This document shows, piece by piece, positions 1-7,414 of a DNA stretch of 29,804 bases; position 1 is the first letter of the stretch; each line of letters starts with the position of its first letter. The position numbers and the translations under genes are program-made. The notes under the pieces are model-generated. The model was not told the origin of the DNA. It saw only the letters and a list, made by a program, of their open reading frames with translations, and searched no databases. The DNA is from CALARM01 sp964431735. Lineage in GTDB: Bacteria > Vulcanimicrobiota > SpSt-956 > JAKJGF01. The DNA lies in NCBI GenBank assembly GCA_964431735.1, contig CAYSLJ010000092.1, positions 1 to 29,804 on the forward strand, in the 5' to 3' direction.

Positions 1-968
1 TTTTTTTTATCAACAGTTTTGTTATCTCATCTTCTCCGATCTGATTAATAACCTCCTNNNNNNNNNNNNNNNNNNNNNNNNNNNNNNNNNNNNNNNNNNN
101 NNNNNNNNNNNNNNNNNNNNNNNNNNNNNNNNNNNNNNNNNNNNNNNNNNNNNNNNNCTTTACCGATCTGATTAATAACCTCCTCTTTACCGATCTGATT
201 AATAACCTCCTCTTTACCGATCTGATTAATAACCTCCTCCTTATACTTACTTAATAAGCCACCAAGAGGTTCACCAAAAAGAAGTTCCTTTAATCCTTCT
301 TCATCACATCCGGCCTCAAAGGGATCTAATAGTTTCATTAATAACACCTCCCTGTATAATTCATTATATAGGTAAATCATCTCATCATGATAATCCTTCG
401 CTTCTTCAGGGTTCTCAAAAGATTTCTCTACCAATTTCCTCACATTTTCTTCATTATTGCTAAATAAATGAAATGGATAATACTCTTTTATAAATGGTAA
501 ATCTACAAGATCCATTTCATAATAGGGAAAACCTCCTGTTACTCCTCTGTAAAATCCTTCATCAACTTTTTCCAGTATTACTCCTGCTTCTATAAGGCTA
601 TTTCTATATTTTTCTGTATAATGGCTGGATACTGACCACAGGGATATTCTTTTTCTCTCTTCTATATTTTTATTTATTCCATACAATTTTCCATATACGT
701 CCAGTTGATATAAATCACACCAGTCAAAATAATCTGTCTTAGATTTAAATTCTATCACATTTATTTCATTAAAATATGAATAGGGCTTTGTCAATTCTTT
801 ATAATCTACATCCTTTTTCTTTATTATTATTATATCTATTCTCAATGGCATTTTCGCTACTTCTTTTTGCATTTCTATAAGAAAGTTGCGTTTCGTACAG
901 ATCCTTTCTATTATCTGGGCAAAATAAGCATGCCACTGAATTTTCACTTCTTTAGGTATATGTTTCAT
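1..968 (-). CDS. PD-(D/E)XK nuclease-like protein, 3' partial, interrupted by assembly gap
   Basis: Reads from ATG at 968 toward the window edge. The first ~252 residues are identical to the complete 287-residue copy at 2966-3829. A PD-(D/E)XK core is visible: Asp45 in PLRID, then Glu73-Phe-Lys75 in IEFKSK. The Ns break the reading frame (100 is not a multiple of 3), but the 57 bases beyond the gap resume the family C-terminus (EEVINQIGEDEITKLL), so the gene is probably intact and runs off the window. Before the gap, the units GKEEVINQI repeat at least three times, against about two in the sister copy. The family is probably one of the Rpn-like or DUF4351-like mobile nuclease groups. Its function is not known to me. 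Confidence 0.7.
58..157. other. Assembly gap (100 N)
   Basis: Exactly 100 Ns, the usual convention for a gap of unknown size. It lies inside a 27-bp tandem repeat within a gene that has a near-identical copy 2.9 kb away, so repeat collapse is the likely cause. Confidence 0.97.
158..238 (-). repeat. 27-bp tandem repeat coding GKEEVINQI
   Basis: Three perfect 27-bp units (158-184, 185-211, 212-238) inside the nuclease-like gene, with a further diverged unit at about 34-57 on the other side of the gap. The unit is a multiple of three, so copy-number change keeps the frame. The sister gene at 2966-3829 carries two units. Confidence 0.9.
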
Positions 969-1012
969 AATTAAATTATATCATAGAGAGCAGTAAATAT
1001 CTATAGTAACTG
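241..1012. repeat. Direct duplication, copy 1 (copy 2 at 3102-3873)
   Basis: The segment matches 3102-3873 with no difference that I could see by eye, at a constant offset of 2861 bp. It covers most of the nuclease-like gene and about 45 bp upstream. Beyond 1012 similarity continues with an 8-bp indel and then substitutions. This implies recent duplication, gene conversion or a scaffolding artefact. Confidence 0.85.
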
Positions 1013-1121
1013 AATTCTTCTCAATCCTCCGGCGGCCAACAACGAAATTCCGGACAGGGATTTGGGGGGATTTGGGGGATGGGCAGGATTGGATTAAGCG
1101 GATTTACAACAGGAAAAAATT

Positions 1122-1343
1122 ATGAAAAGAGAAATACATGATGAACTGACTCATTATCGGATGTACTATAAAAGGACACATTAGCCTGAAAAATAGATTT
1201 CACAATTTCTCATCCTGGTAATCTCTCAAATCCTGTAAATCCTGGTCGGATTTCAAGAAGTCATTTATCAAAGATGTCTTGCTATAGAAATGTCAGACGA
1301 AGGGCTCAATTTTACAAGAGAGCAGGAAATGCCTTTATATTAT
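1122..1343 (+). pseudogene. GxxExxY family protein, truncated remnant A
   Basis: Begins MKREIHDELTHYR at 1122, then stops in frame. It becomes family-like again at 1248 with GFQEVIYQRCLAIE, which contains the literal GxxExxY signature (GFQEVIY). Similarity ends at EMPLYY (about 1343), where the 3' end of the Rpn gene begins on the opposite strand. The stretch between the two conserved parts is filled by ATCCTG-rich repeat sequence with stop codons. The same filling occurs in remnant B at 2481-2921, so it predates the duplication. No functional product is expected. Confidence 0.7.
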
Positions 1344-2273
1344 CAGTTTCTCTATCTCAACAATACTCAATCCTGACAGTTCTGAAACTTCTTTCGCAGA
1401 AAAACCTTTCTCAAGCAATTTCTTCGCCACTTCCTGTATTCCTTCCTGCTTTCCTAATTGCCTTCCTTCCTGCTTTCCTAACTGCCTTCCTTCCTGCTTT
1501 CCTAACTGCCTGCCTTTCTTAATACCCTTTTTCAAGGCTTCTTCTTCCCATGTGGTAAGCATTTCAAACACCTCCTCATACTTTTCATCTTTACTTACAA
1601 GTTCCCTGAATTCTTCTTTCTCTTTTTTATTCAAATATAATAATCTATCTATAAAATGTAATAGAGTCTCTCTCTGAAGCTCTGTCAATTTGTATTTCTC
1701 CATTTTTTTTAAAGCCTCTGCCTTTACCAGTGCTTTAGAATCGTTACCAAAATACATCCTCGACATTAATGCTACTGTTATGGGATTTTCATGAGCTAAA
1801 TAATCACGATAATTATAATTAGTCGTTTTTCTAACATTAAATTCATATAATAATTTTGTCCCCATAAATTCCAGCTTAAATACATTCTTTACAGGTTTTT
1901 TACTTATTTTTTTATCCAGAAATATTACACAGGCAAAGATATTCTTACCATATTCTCTTCTTATGTCAACAAAATAATTGAACATACGCTCCGAGAATCG
2001 GCTTCCTCTCGTACTCTGTATCTCTATATGAGTGTAAACTATCTCTTCTTTTCCATTCACTAACTCCACTTTTGCAAGTATATCTGATATTGATTTCTTA
2101 CCTTCTATCTGGCCGGAATATAATTCTTTATCTACAAATCCTGGTTCTTTTGTAAAATTTATTTTTCTGTATAATTCAGGAAAAAAGAAATCCAGAAATT
2201 CCTTAAAAAATAGTTTTATCAATCTCTTACACAACTGATCAATATCTACTTTTTCCTTATCCTCTTTTTCCAT
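1335..2273 (-). CDS. Rpn-family recombination-promoting nuclease / putative transposase
   Basis: About 312 residues of the PD-(D/E)XK 'Rpn' type. The core shows SISDILAKVEL (Asp68, numbered from the upstream GTG at 2285) and THIEIQ (Glu88-x-Gln90, with Gln in place of the more common Lys, as is usual in this group), followed by FSERMFNYF. The C-terminal third is charged helix ending in three 8-residue GRQLGKQE repeats (24-bp DNA units, about 1441-1512), then a LLEKGFSAKEVSELSGL tail typical of these proteins. I prefer ATG 2273 over GTG 2285; neither has a strong ribosome site. Rpn proteins are known to promote recA-independent recombination. It lies between GxxExxY remnants A and B, and its stop codon falls exactly where remnant A is cut. 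Confidence 0.85.
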   Translation of the reverse strand: MEKEDKEKVDIDQLCKRLIKLFFKEFLDFFFPELYRKINFTKEPGFVDKELYSGQIEGKKSISDILAKVELVNGKEEIVYTHIEIQSTRGSRFSERMFNYFVDIRREYGKNIFACVIFLDKKISKKPVKNVFKLEFMGTKLLYEFNVRKTTNYNYRDYLAHENPITVALMSRMYFGNDSKALVKAEALKKMEKYKLTELQRETLLHFIDRLLYLNKKEKEEFRELVSKDEKYEEVFEMLTTWEEEALKKGIKKGRQLGKQEGRQLGKQEGRQLGKQEGIQEVAKKLLEKGFSAKEVSELSGLSIVEIEKLII

Positions 2274-2406
2274 AAAACTTCTCACATCTAATAGTATTAT
2301 ATCATTATAAAAAAATTTTATACATACTTTTTATAGAGAAAATTTCCTACTATCATTCAGCAATCCCCCAACGGCGGCGAATTCTGGAAAGAGATAGAGA
2401 ATGTGG

Positions 2407-2433
2407 TCTGAGACAGGGATTTGGGGGGATTTT
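2407..2433. repeat. GGGATTTGGGGGGATT repeat, left of GxxExxY remnant B
   Basis: TCTGAGACAGGGATTTGGGG-type sequence that recurs at about 1056-1080 and 3940-3965 upstream of each nuclease-like gene. It is inverted at 2937-2960 (AAATCCCACCAAATCCCCGT), so remnant B is bracketed by inverted copies. Confidence 0.65.
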
Positions 2434-2480
2434 CGGGATGGGCAGGATTGGCTTAATCCATGCTACAGGGAGTAAACATT

Positions 2481-2921
2481 ATGAAAAAAGAAATACATGA
2501 TGAACTGACTCATTATCGGCTGTACTATAAAAGGACACATTAACCTGAAAAATAGATTTCACAATTTCTCATCCTGGTAATCTCTCAAATCCTGTAAATC
2601 CTGGTCGGATTTCAGGAAGTTATTTACCAGAGATGTCTTGCCATAGAAATGCAAAAAAATGGTTTAAATTTCATCAGAAAACAGGAAATGCCTGTATATT
2701 ATGATGGGCTGCAGGTAGGCACCAGAAGAGTAGATTTCCTGGTGGAAGAAAAAATACTGGTAGAAATAAAAGCACTTGTAAAACTCGAACCGGTTCACCT
2801 TGCACAGGCCTTAAATTATCTGGAAGCCTTCAGATTAAAAACGGGACTCCTTATTAACTTCGGTGGGAAAAGCCTGGAGTTCAGAAGACTGGATAACAAG
2901 AAAATAACAGAAAAGCAATAA
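2481..2921 (+). pseudogene. GxxExxY family protein, remnant B (PD-(D/E)XK-like)
   Basis: A start-like MKKEIHDELTHYR at 2481 is in frame with the rest, but stops occur before 2601. From 2601 the frame is open to the stop at 2919-2921: VGFQEVIYQRCLAIE, then EMPVYYDG, a RRVDFLV core, EKILVEIKAL and HLAQALNYLEAF, ending LLINFGGKSLEFRRL. These are the signature and nuclease-fold blocks of GxxExxY proteins. An ATG at 2649 could yield a 90-residue C-terminal piece lacking the N-terminal third. Roughly 100 bp of non-coding repeat replaces the expected N-terminal helix. Probably dead. Confidence 0.75.
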
Positions 2922-2936
2922 TCCTCTAAACCTCAT

Positions 2937-2960
2937 AAATCCCACCAAATCCCCGTCAGA
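2937..2960. repeat. Inverted GGGATTTGG-type repeat, right of remnant B
   Basis: Reverse complement of the 2407-2433 repeat with several mismatches. It lies between the stop of remnant B and the end of the nuclease-like gene at 2966. Confidence 0.55.
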
Positions 2961-2965
2961 AATTA

Positions 2966-3829
2966 CTACTCTCTACTGATTTTATCCACCAGTTCCATCA
3001 GCTTATCTTTACCCATTTTTTTTATCAACAGTTTTGTTATCTCATCTTCTCCGATCTGATTAATAACCTCATCTTTACCGATCTGATTAATAACCTCCTC
3101 CTTATACTTACTTAATAAGCCACCAAGAGGTTCACCAAAAAGAAGTTCCTTTAATCCTTCTTCATCACATCCGGCCTCAAAGGGATCTAATAGTTTCATT
3201 AATAACACCTCCCTGTATAATTCATTATATAGGTAAATCATCTCATCATGATAATCCTTCGCTTCTTCAGGGTTCTCAAAAGATTTCTCTACCAATTTCC
3301 TCACATTTTCTTCATTATTGCTAAATAAATGAAATGGATAATACTCTTTTATAAATGGTAAATCTACAAGATCCATTTCATAATAGGGAAAACCTCCTGT
3401 TACTCCTCTGTAAAATCCTTCATCAACTTTTTCCAGTATTACTCCTGCTTCTATAAGGCTATTTCTATATTTTTCTGTATAATGGCTGGATACTGACCAC
3501 AGGGATATTCTTTTTCTCTCTTCTATATTTTTATTTATTCCATACAATTTTCCATATACGTCCAGTTGATATAAATCACACCAGTCAAAATAATCTGTCT
3601 TAGATTTAAATTCTATCACATTTATTTCATTAAAATATGAATAGGGCTTTGTCAATTCTTTATAATCTACATCCTTTTTCTTTATTATTATTATATCTAT
3701 TCTCAATGGCATTTTCGCTACTTCTTTTTGCATTTCTATAAGAAAGTTGCGTTTCGTACAGATCCTTTCTATTATCTGGGCAAAATAAGCATGCCACTGA
3801 ATTTTCACTTCTTTAGGTATATGTTTCAT
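2966..3829 (-). CDS. PD-(D/E)XK nuclease-like protein, complete copy
   Basis: 287 residues. An Asp45 (PLRID) and Glu73-x-Lys75 (IEFKSK) pair marks a PD-(D/E)XK fold. A middle block with YQLDVYGKLYG and GFPYYEMDLVDLPF follows, then an acidic helix and two GKDEVINQI-type repeats, ending TKLLIKKMGKDKLMELVDK. The C-terminal layout resembles Rpn/DUF4351-type proteins, whose tails also carry short repeats. It is an almost exact copy of the gene at the window's left edge. There is no convincing ribosome site (ATAATTATG context). Its upstream flank is an EFWKEIEKVV-coding tail, then the GGGATTTGGGG repeat, then GxxExxY remnant C. It could be a nuclease helping its own spread, but this is inference. 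Confidence 0.75.
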   Translation of the reverse strand: MKHIPKEVKIQWHAYFAQIIERICTKRNFLIEMQKEVAKMPLRIDIIIIKKKDVDYKELTKPYSYFNEINVIEFKSKTDYFDWCDLYQLDVYGKLYGINKNIEERKRISLWSVSSHYTEKYRNSLIEAGVILEKVDEGFYRGVTGGFPYYEMDLVDLPFIKEYYPFHLFSNNEENVRKLVEKSFENPEEAKDYHDEMIYLYNELYREVLLMKLLDPFEAGCDEEGLKELLFGEPLGGLLSKYKEEVINQIGKDEVINQIGEDEITKLLIKKMGKDKLMELVDKISRE

Positions 3830-3999
3830 AATTAAATTATATCATAGAGAGCAGTAAATATCTATAGTAACTGCATAGAGAAATTCTTCTCAACCCTCCG
3901 GCACCCACGGCGAATTCTGGAAAGAGATAGAGAAGGTCGTCTGAGACAGGGATTTGGGGGGATTAATTGTCTGAACTGGGATTTTGGGGGATTAAAGGA

Positions 4000-4179
4000 T
4001 TAAGAGAATTTTATATCAGGTATTTTTCTGTTCTCCAGCCTTCTAAACTCCAGGCTTTTTGCTCCGAAATTAATAAGTAATCCTGTTTTTAATTTAAAGG
4101 CTTCCAGGTAATTGAAGGCCTGTGCCAGGTGAACCAGTTCGAGATTTGTAAGGGTTTTTATTTCTACAAGAACTTTTTG
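4000..4179 (-). pseudogene. GxxExxY family protein, C-terminal remnant C cut by IS21 end
   Basis: On the minus strand the frame reads QKVLVEIKTLTNLE, HLAQAFNYLEAFKLKTG, LLINFGAKSLEFRRLE and then a stop at 4000-4002. This closely matches the C-terminal half of remnant B. Similarity breaks at 4179, where TGTCAACGGCAAAT, the probable IS21 terminus, begins. The N-terminal half is absent from the window. Confidence 0.75.
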
Positions 4180-4293
4180 TCAACGGCAAATACAATTCCA
4201 CCACTTGCGGCAAATAAAAGTACACCACCCCACCTAAAACCATTAAATACAATAGTTTCAAGATGAATCCATGTGTTATACCTCCTTGCCATT

Positions 4294-4752
4294 TTATAAA
4301 TTGCCTCCAGAATTTTGTTTATCCGGTTGCATTTTTAACCTGTAACTTTCTCCACTCATTGGGAAGATATGGCAGTGATGGATAATCCTGTCAATGATTG
4401 CAGTAGCTGCAGTCTCGTCTATAAAAAATTCTCCCCCTTCAGAGAATGGCTTGTTTGTAGTAATTATTACAGACCTGTGTTCATATAAAGAATTTATAAG
4501 CTGAAAGAAGTTAAAAACACTTTTTTTCTGCCAGGGCAAGTAACCCATTTCATCAAAGATTAAAAGGTCGTATTTACAGAAACTTTTTATTTTCTGTTTG
4601 AGAAGATTTTTCATCCCTGCCAGATCCAGTTCTTCCATCAGGTTATTTGAATTTATAAATAACACCTTATATCCTTTATCAATAGCTTTAACTCCCAGTG
4701 CGATACCTAAGTACCGCAACAGGTAAATTGGTACCCAAAAAAAATATGGCAA
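4294..4752 (-). pseudogene. istB: IstB-like helper ATPase, N-terminally truncated
   Basis: The C-terminal ~140 residues of IstB are present: GIALGVKAIDKGYKVLF (just after the expected P-loop), Walker B LLIFDEMG (63-70), sensor IITTN (96-100), IIDRIIHHCHIF and GESYRLK. The Walker A GxxGxGKT and the N-terminal domain are missing. The first ~13 residues, MPYFFWVPIYLLR, look like junction sequence, not family sequence. In IS21, IstB delivers target DNA to the IstA transposase, and without the P-loop this product could not bind ATP. There is a ribosome-site-free start at the break. Confidence 0.85.
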
Positions 4753-4757
4753 TCACT

Positions 4758-4906
4758 CCTGTCCCTGGCCGGGCTCTGGAGGAAAAGATATGCCGTATTA
4801 AAAGAGAGTTATAAATTATATAGACGCAAAATATTAACAGTCTGCAAAACCAGTTTGCCACGCAACAGGATCATATCTTTTCCGGAAGAGTCCGGACAGG
4901 GACAGG
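4758..4906. mobile_element. MITE-like element with 35-bp terminal inverted repeats
   Basis: The left arm 4758-4792 (CCTGTCCCTGGCCGGGCTCT...) is the inverted copy of the right arm 4872-4906, with about six mismatches. The 79-bp centre has no ORF. A related element lies at 28616-28896, sharing both arms and the inner sequence around GTTATAAATTATA and AGACGCAAAATA. It occupies the place where the istA end and istB start should be. Confidence 0.75.
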
Positions 4907-4925
4907 TTTTAATATGGGTAATAAC

Positions 4926-5128
4926 TTATTTGGAGCGGTACTTAGACTCAGGGTCATAACCTTCACATACCCAGGGACTGAAATTCATTCTTGTGGCATA
5001 TTCATAGTATTTTTCATTGAAATAAACTTCACGGTATTTCTCTTCTATTACTACAAGTTTTGTCTGATCATGTACTACTTCTTCCGGTAGTCCGTTAAAA
5101 TATCTAAAAGCTTCATTATTAGAATGGT
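4926..5128 (-). pseudogene. istA: IstA transposase fragment (catalytic domain piece)
   Basis: About 67 residues on the minus strand: HSNNEAFRYFNGLPEEVVHD, QTKLVVIEEKY, and CEGYDPESKYRSK then stop. This matches the IS21 IstA DDE-domain block (AFRYFGG.P...YDQ.K ... DPESKG). The fragment stops after DPESK, where family members continue GR.EN. Both ends are lost. It has the same strand and order as the istB remnant, so both came from one element. Confidence 0.7.
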
Positions 5129-5132
5129 TATC

Positions 5133-5198
5133 ATCCTCCCGTTACGCGTCACGATATAGACTGTAAATATGATGAGGTTATTTCTTGACACCCCCTTA
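5133..5198. repeat. Dispersed ~66-bp repeat with GCGTTAC/GTGACGC heptads (inverted copy at 29691-29770)
   Basis: The reverse complement reads GGGTGTCAAGAAATAACCTC, continues through a CATCATATTTACAGTCTATAT block, and ends GTGACGCGTAACGGGAGGAT. The same sequence lies on the plus strand at 29691-29770 but with 14 extra bases (two more heptads) in the GACGCGTAACG part. It borders the istA remnant. The remaining bases 5199-5272 show nothing recognisable. Confidence 0.85.
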
Positions 5199-5272
5199 TG
5201 AAACCAGAGTATGGATATTCGATTATATTTTAAAAGTTTTTGCTGTTAAAATTTATATGCTTGAACCATGCC

Positions 5273-6595
5273 CTATCCGGCAACTTTCAGGTTAAGAGGT
5301 GACTGAAATCCCGCTCTGCTTAACTCCATAGAAAAATTAATGGCTCTGTTAAGATTCTTTCTCGGCCCTGTTTCTATGGCATCTATTTTCTTCTGCCATT
5401 CATACAATTCTTCGTCCGTTAAATGTTCTGACCAGTTAATAAAATACATTACATCAAAAAGGTCTTTATCTGTTTTTATTTCCGGCATTTTCGGTTTTAA
5501 ATATTCCCATATTTCCGTTCCCGGCTCCGGATTAAGAAAATCACAGCCGAATTTGCCGATTTTTTCTGCATTCTTATATATAAAATTATAAGTTTCCTCT
5601 ATATCTTCTCTTCTTTCCATAGGAGCACCCATGATAAAAGAGCCCAGTACTGTTATGCCATATTCATGGCATAAATCAATGACCCTCTGATTATCTTTCA
5701 CAGTCTGCTTTTTATTATAAAATTTCAGTATTCTGTCAGAGCCTGATTCAAATCCGACAAACACTCTCATAACATTCATTTCTTTTAACAGGTGGCACAT
5801 TTCTTCATTAAAAATATTCGCTCTTATATTAACATAGAAACTTACTTCTTTTTCTATACCCATCTCTGTTATAAATCTGCCTATCTCTTTCACTCTCGGT
5901 ATTGATACGGTAAATAGATCATCTACTATACAGATTCTGGTTCCAGTAATATCCAATATACTTAAAAGTTCGTTACATACATATTCATTGGAAAACATAC
6001 GGTATTTATGCCACATGGCAGGTGAAGAACAAAAAGCGCATTTATATGGACACCCTCTCCCTGTAAGTATATTGGGTGTAAGATACTGGCCCTTCAGTAA
6101 TTCCCTTTTAGGATGAGGAACATCATCGAGAGAGGCTATAAATGGCCTCGATTCCGTTATTATCCTCTCAGAACCGTTCATAAAGGTAATACCGGCAACC
6201 TTCTCTAAACTGGAGGGAGAAAATTCTTTTTCTTTTAAATAAAGTGTTAAAAGCTCTGCTATAGTCTGTTCCCCCTCCCCTATAACACCTATGTCGACGT
6301 GGGGTGGCAAAAAATCCGGCAGAAGTGACACATGAGGTCCTCCTGCTATGACAGGTACACCCAGTTCTTCTTTAACCCTGCAGGCTATAAACTTTGCTTC
6401 AGGGAGATATATGGTACATATGGAAATACCGACTATATCAGGTTTTTCCTTAATTAATGTGTCTATATGTTCTGTTACTATGACATCTTTAATATCCAGA
6501 TATTTTTCAAGATAACCTGCTATATAAAGTAAGCCTAACGGCTCATACATGGAAATCTTCTCTTCACTTATAGCTCTTATAAGTCCTAATTTCAT
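5273..6595 (-). CDS. B12-binding radical SAM protein
   Basis: 440 residues. The N-terminal cobalamin-binding Rossmann-like domain (about 1-125) shows PDIVGIS, VIAGGPHVS and VIGEGE. The radical SAM domain follows with LTGRGCPYKCAFC, whose Cys182, Cys186 and Cys189 form the CxxxCxxC site for the 4Fe-4S cluster. Later blocks FVGFESGSDRIL and GSFIMGAPMERREDIEETYN fit the TIM barrel. These enzymes commonly perform methylations or rearrangements on lipids, cofactors or peptides. The substrate cannot be told here. The start is supported by AGGAG nine bases upstream. It follows a TPR gene on the same strand with a 74-bp gap holding a short heptad repeat. Confidence 0.9.
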   Translation of the reverse strand: MKLGLIRAISEEKISMYEPLGLLYIAGYLEKYLDIKDVIVTEHIDTLIKEKPDIVGISICTIYLPEAKFIACRVKEELGVPVIAGGPHVSLLPDFLPPHVDIGVIGEGEQTIAELLTLYLKEKEFSPSSLEKVAGITFMNGSERIITESRPFIASLDDVPHPKRELLKGQYLTPNILTGRGCPYKCAFCSSPAMWHKYRMFSNEYVCNELLSILDITGTRICIVDDLFTVSIPRVKEIGRFITEMGIEKEVSFYVNIRANIFNEEMCHLLKEMNVMRVFVGFESGSDRILKFYNKKQTVKDNQRVIDLCHEYGITVLGSFIMGAPMERREDIEETYNFIYKNAEKIGKFGCDFLNPEPGTEIWEYLKPKMPEIKTDKDLFDVMYFINWSEHLTDEELYEWQKKIDAIETGPRKNLNRAINFSMELSRAGFQSPLNLKVAG

Positions 6596-6618
6596 TTTAT
6601 TTTCTCCTAAAAACAGGA

Positions 6619-6657
6619 GTGAATAGTGAGTAATACCTTATTCTTTTCACTTTTCAC
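6619..6657. repeat. Heptad inverted repeat (GTGAATA/GTGAGTA facing TTTTCAC)
   Basis: Two heptads GTGAATA GTGAGTA (6619-6632) face two heptads TTTTCAC (6644-6657) in the 74-bp gap between two minus-strand genes. The same pairing occurs at 11257-11306. Confidence 0.65.
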
Positions 6658-6669
6658 TGTAATTAAATT

Positions 6670-7236
6670 TTATTCTTCCTTATAACATTCATAATGACCC
6701 TTCTCCTTCTGAAGTAAGTCCAGCGAATAAAGAATTCTTTTATCATCGGGATATTTCAGAAGCAATTCTTTCCATATTTTTTCGGATTCTTCTATTTTTC
6801 CGCAGGACAGACAGGAAAAACCAATATTAAAAGAGACATTATATTCCTCTTCAGGAACAAGTTCCATAAGTTTTTTATAAATAGTCACAGACATTTCAGG
6901 CTCAAAATCCATTATGGATACATAAGCCATAAGATTATAAAACCTTACATCTTTACGATTTATTTTCAATGCTTCTTTTGACACTATACCGGCAGAATCC
7001 CATTTACCGAGCCGGAGAAAACACATGGCAAGAAGATGATATAATTCCATATTACCGGGATCCAGTGTCAATCCTTCCCTGCAACAGTCTATAAGAGCGT
7101 ACACTGTTTCATACCTTTCAGGATAAAGACTGCCTGCTTTACTTATAATCTCCATAGCTTCAATGATTTTTTTTTCTTTAAATGTTTCTTCCCATAACTG
7201 TTTATAATATTCAAATGTTTTATCTACATGGGTCAT
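6670..7236 (-). CDS. TPR-repeat protein
   Basis: 188 residues, all helical, with TPR-like pairs such as ELYHLLAMCFLRLGKWDSAG, NVSFNIGFSCLSCGKIEESE and KRILYSLDLLQKEKG. There is no signal peptide or membrane segment, so it is probably cytosolic. The start has AGGAG about eight bases upstream (AAAGGAGAAGTAATATG). It lies directly upstream of the radical SAM gene on the same strand and is probably co-transcribed, perhaps as a scaffold or partner protein. That role is inferred only from position. Confidence 0.75.
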   Translation of the reverse strand: MTHVDKTFEYYKQLWEETFKEKKIIEAMEIISKAGSLYPERYETVYALIDCCREGLTLDPGNMELYHLLAMCFLRLGKWDSAGIVSKEALKINRKDVRFYNLMAYVSIMDFEPEMSVTIYKKLMELVPEEEYNVSFNIGFSCLSCGKIEESEKIWKELLLKYPDDKRILYSLDLLQKEKGHYECYKEE

Positions 7237-7342
7237 ATTACTTCTCCTTTAAATAATATGTAATTCTATTACTATTATGAGATAGAGTCAATATTAATTT
7301 TTCAATGGTAAAAATATATACAGAACAGAAAAATAAAAGAAA

Positions 7343-7373
7343 CTATCCCGGATTTTTTTGACTTCCGGGACAG
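7343..7373 (-). terminator. Stem-loop downstream of the clostripain gene
   Basis: Minus-strand CTGTCCCGGA pairs with TCCGGGATAG (10-bp arms, one mismatch) around a loop of 11 bases. It lies about 40 bp after the clostripain stop and is followed by TTTCTTTTATTTTT. It is a plausible intrinsic terminator, with spacing to the T-rich run slightly loose. Confidence 0.6.
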
Positions 7374-7414
7374 CCCCTTTTAAACTATGGAATATTTATC
7401 GGCCAGACTTATGT

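Larger units (their letters stand above)
4178..5128 (-). mobile_element. IS21-family remnant (deleted, one end kept)
   Basis: Minus-strand order is istA fragment, MITE-like insertion, istB fragment, terminus. The kept end at about 4178 starts TGTCAACGGCAAAT and contains two spaced copies of CGGCAAATA (4184-4192 and 4207-4215), matching the multiple terminal repeats known for IS21. It lies in GxxExxY remnant C. The other end is missing: the istA fragment stops where a GCGTTAC-type repeat begins at about 5131. The element cannot move by itself. Confidence 0.75.

Noticed and set aside
1274..1522. 82-residue plus-strand ORF rich in FLPAFL repeats
   Set aside because: It is the antisense of the 24-bp repeats in the Rpn gene joined to GxxExxY remnant A, not a gene.
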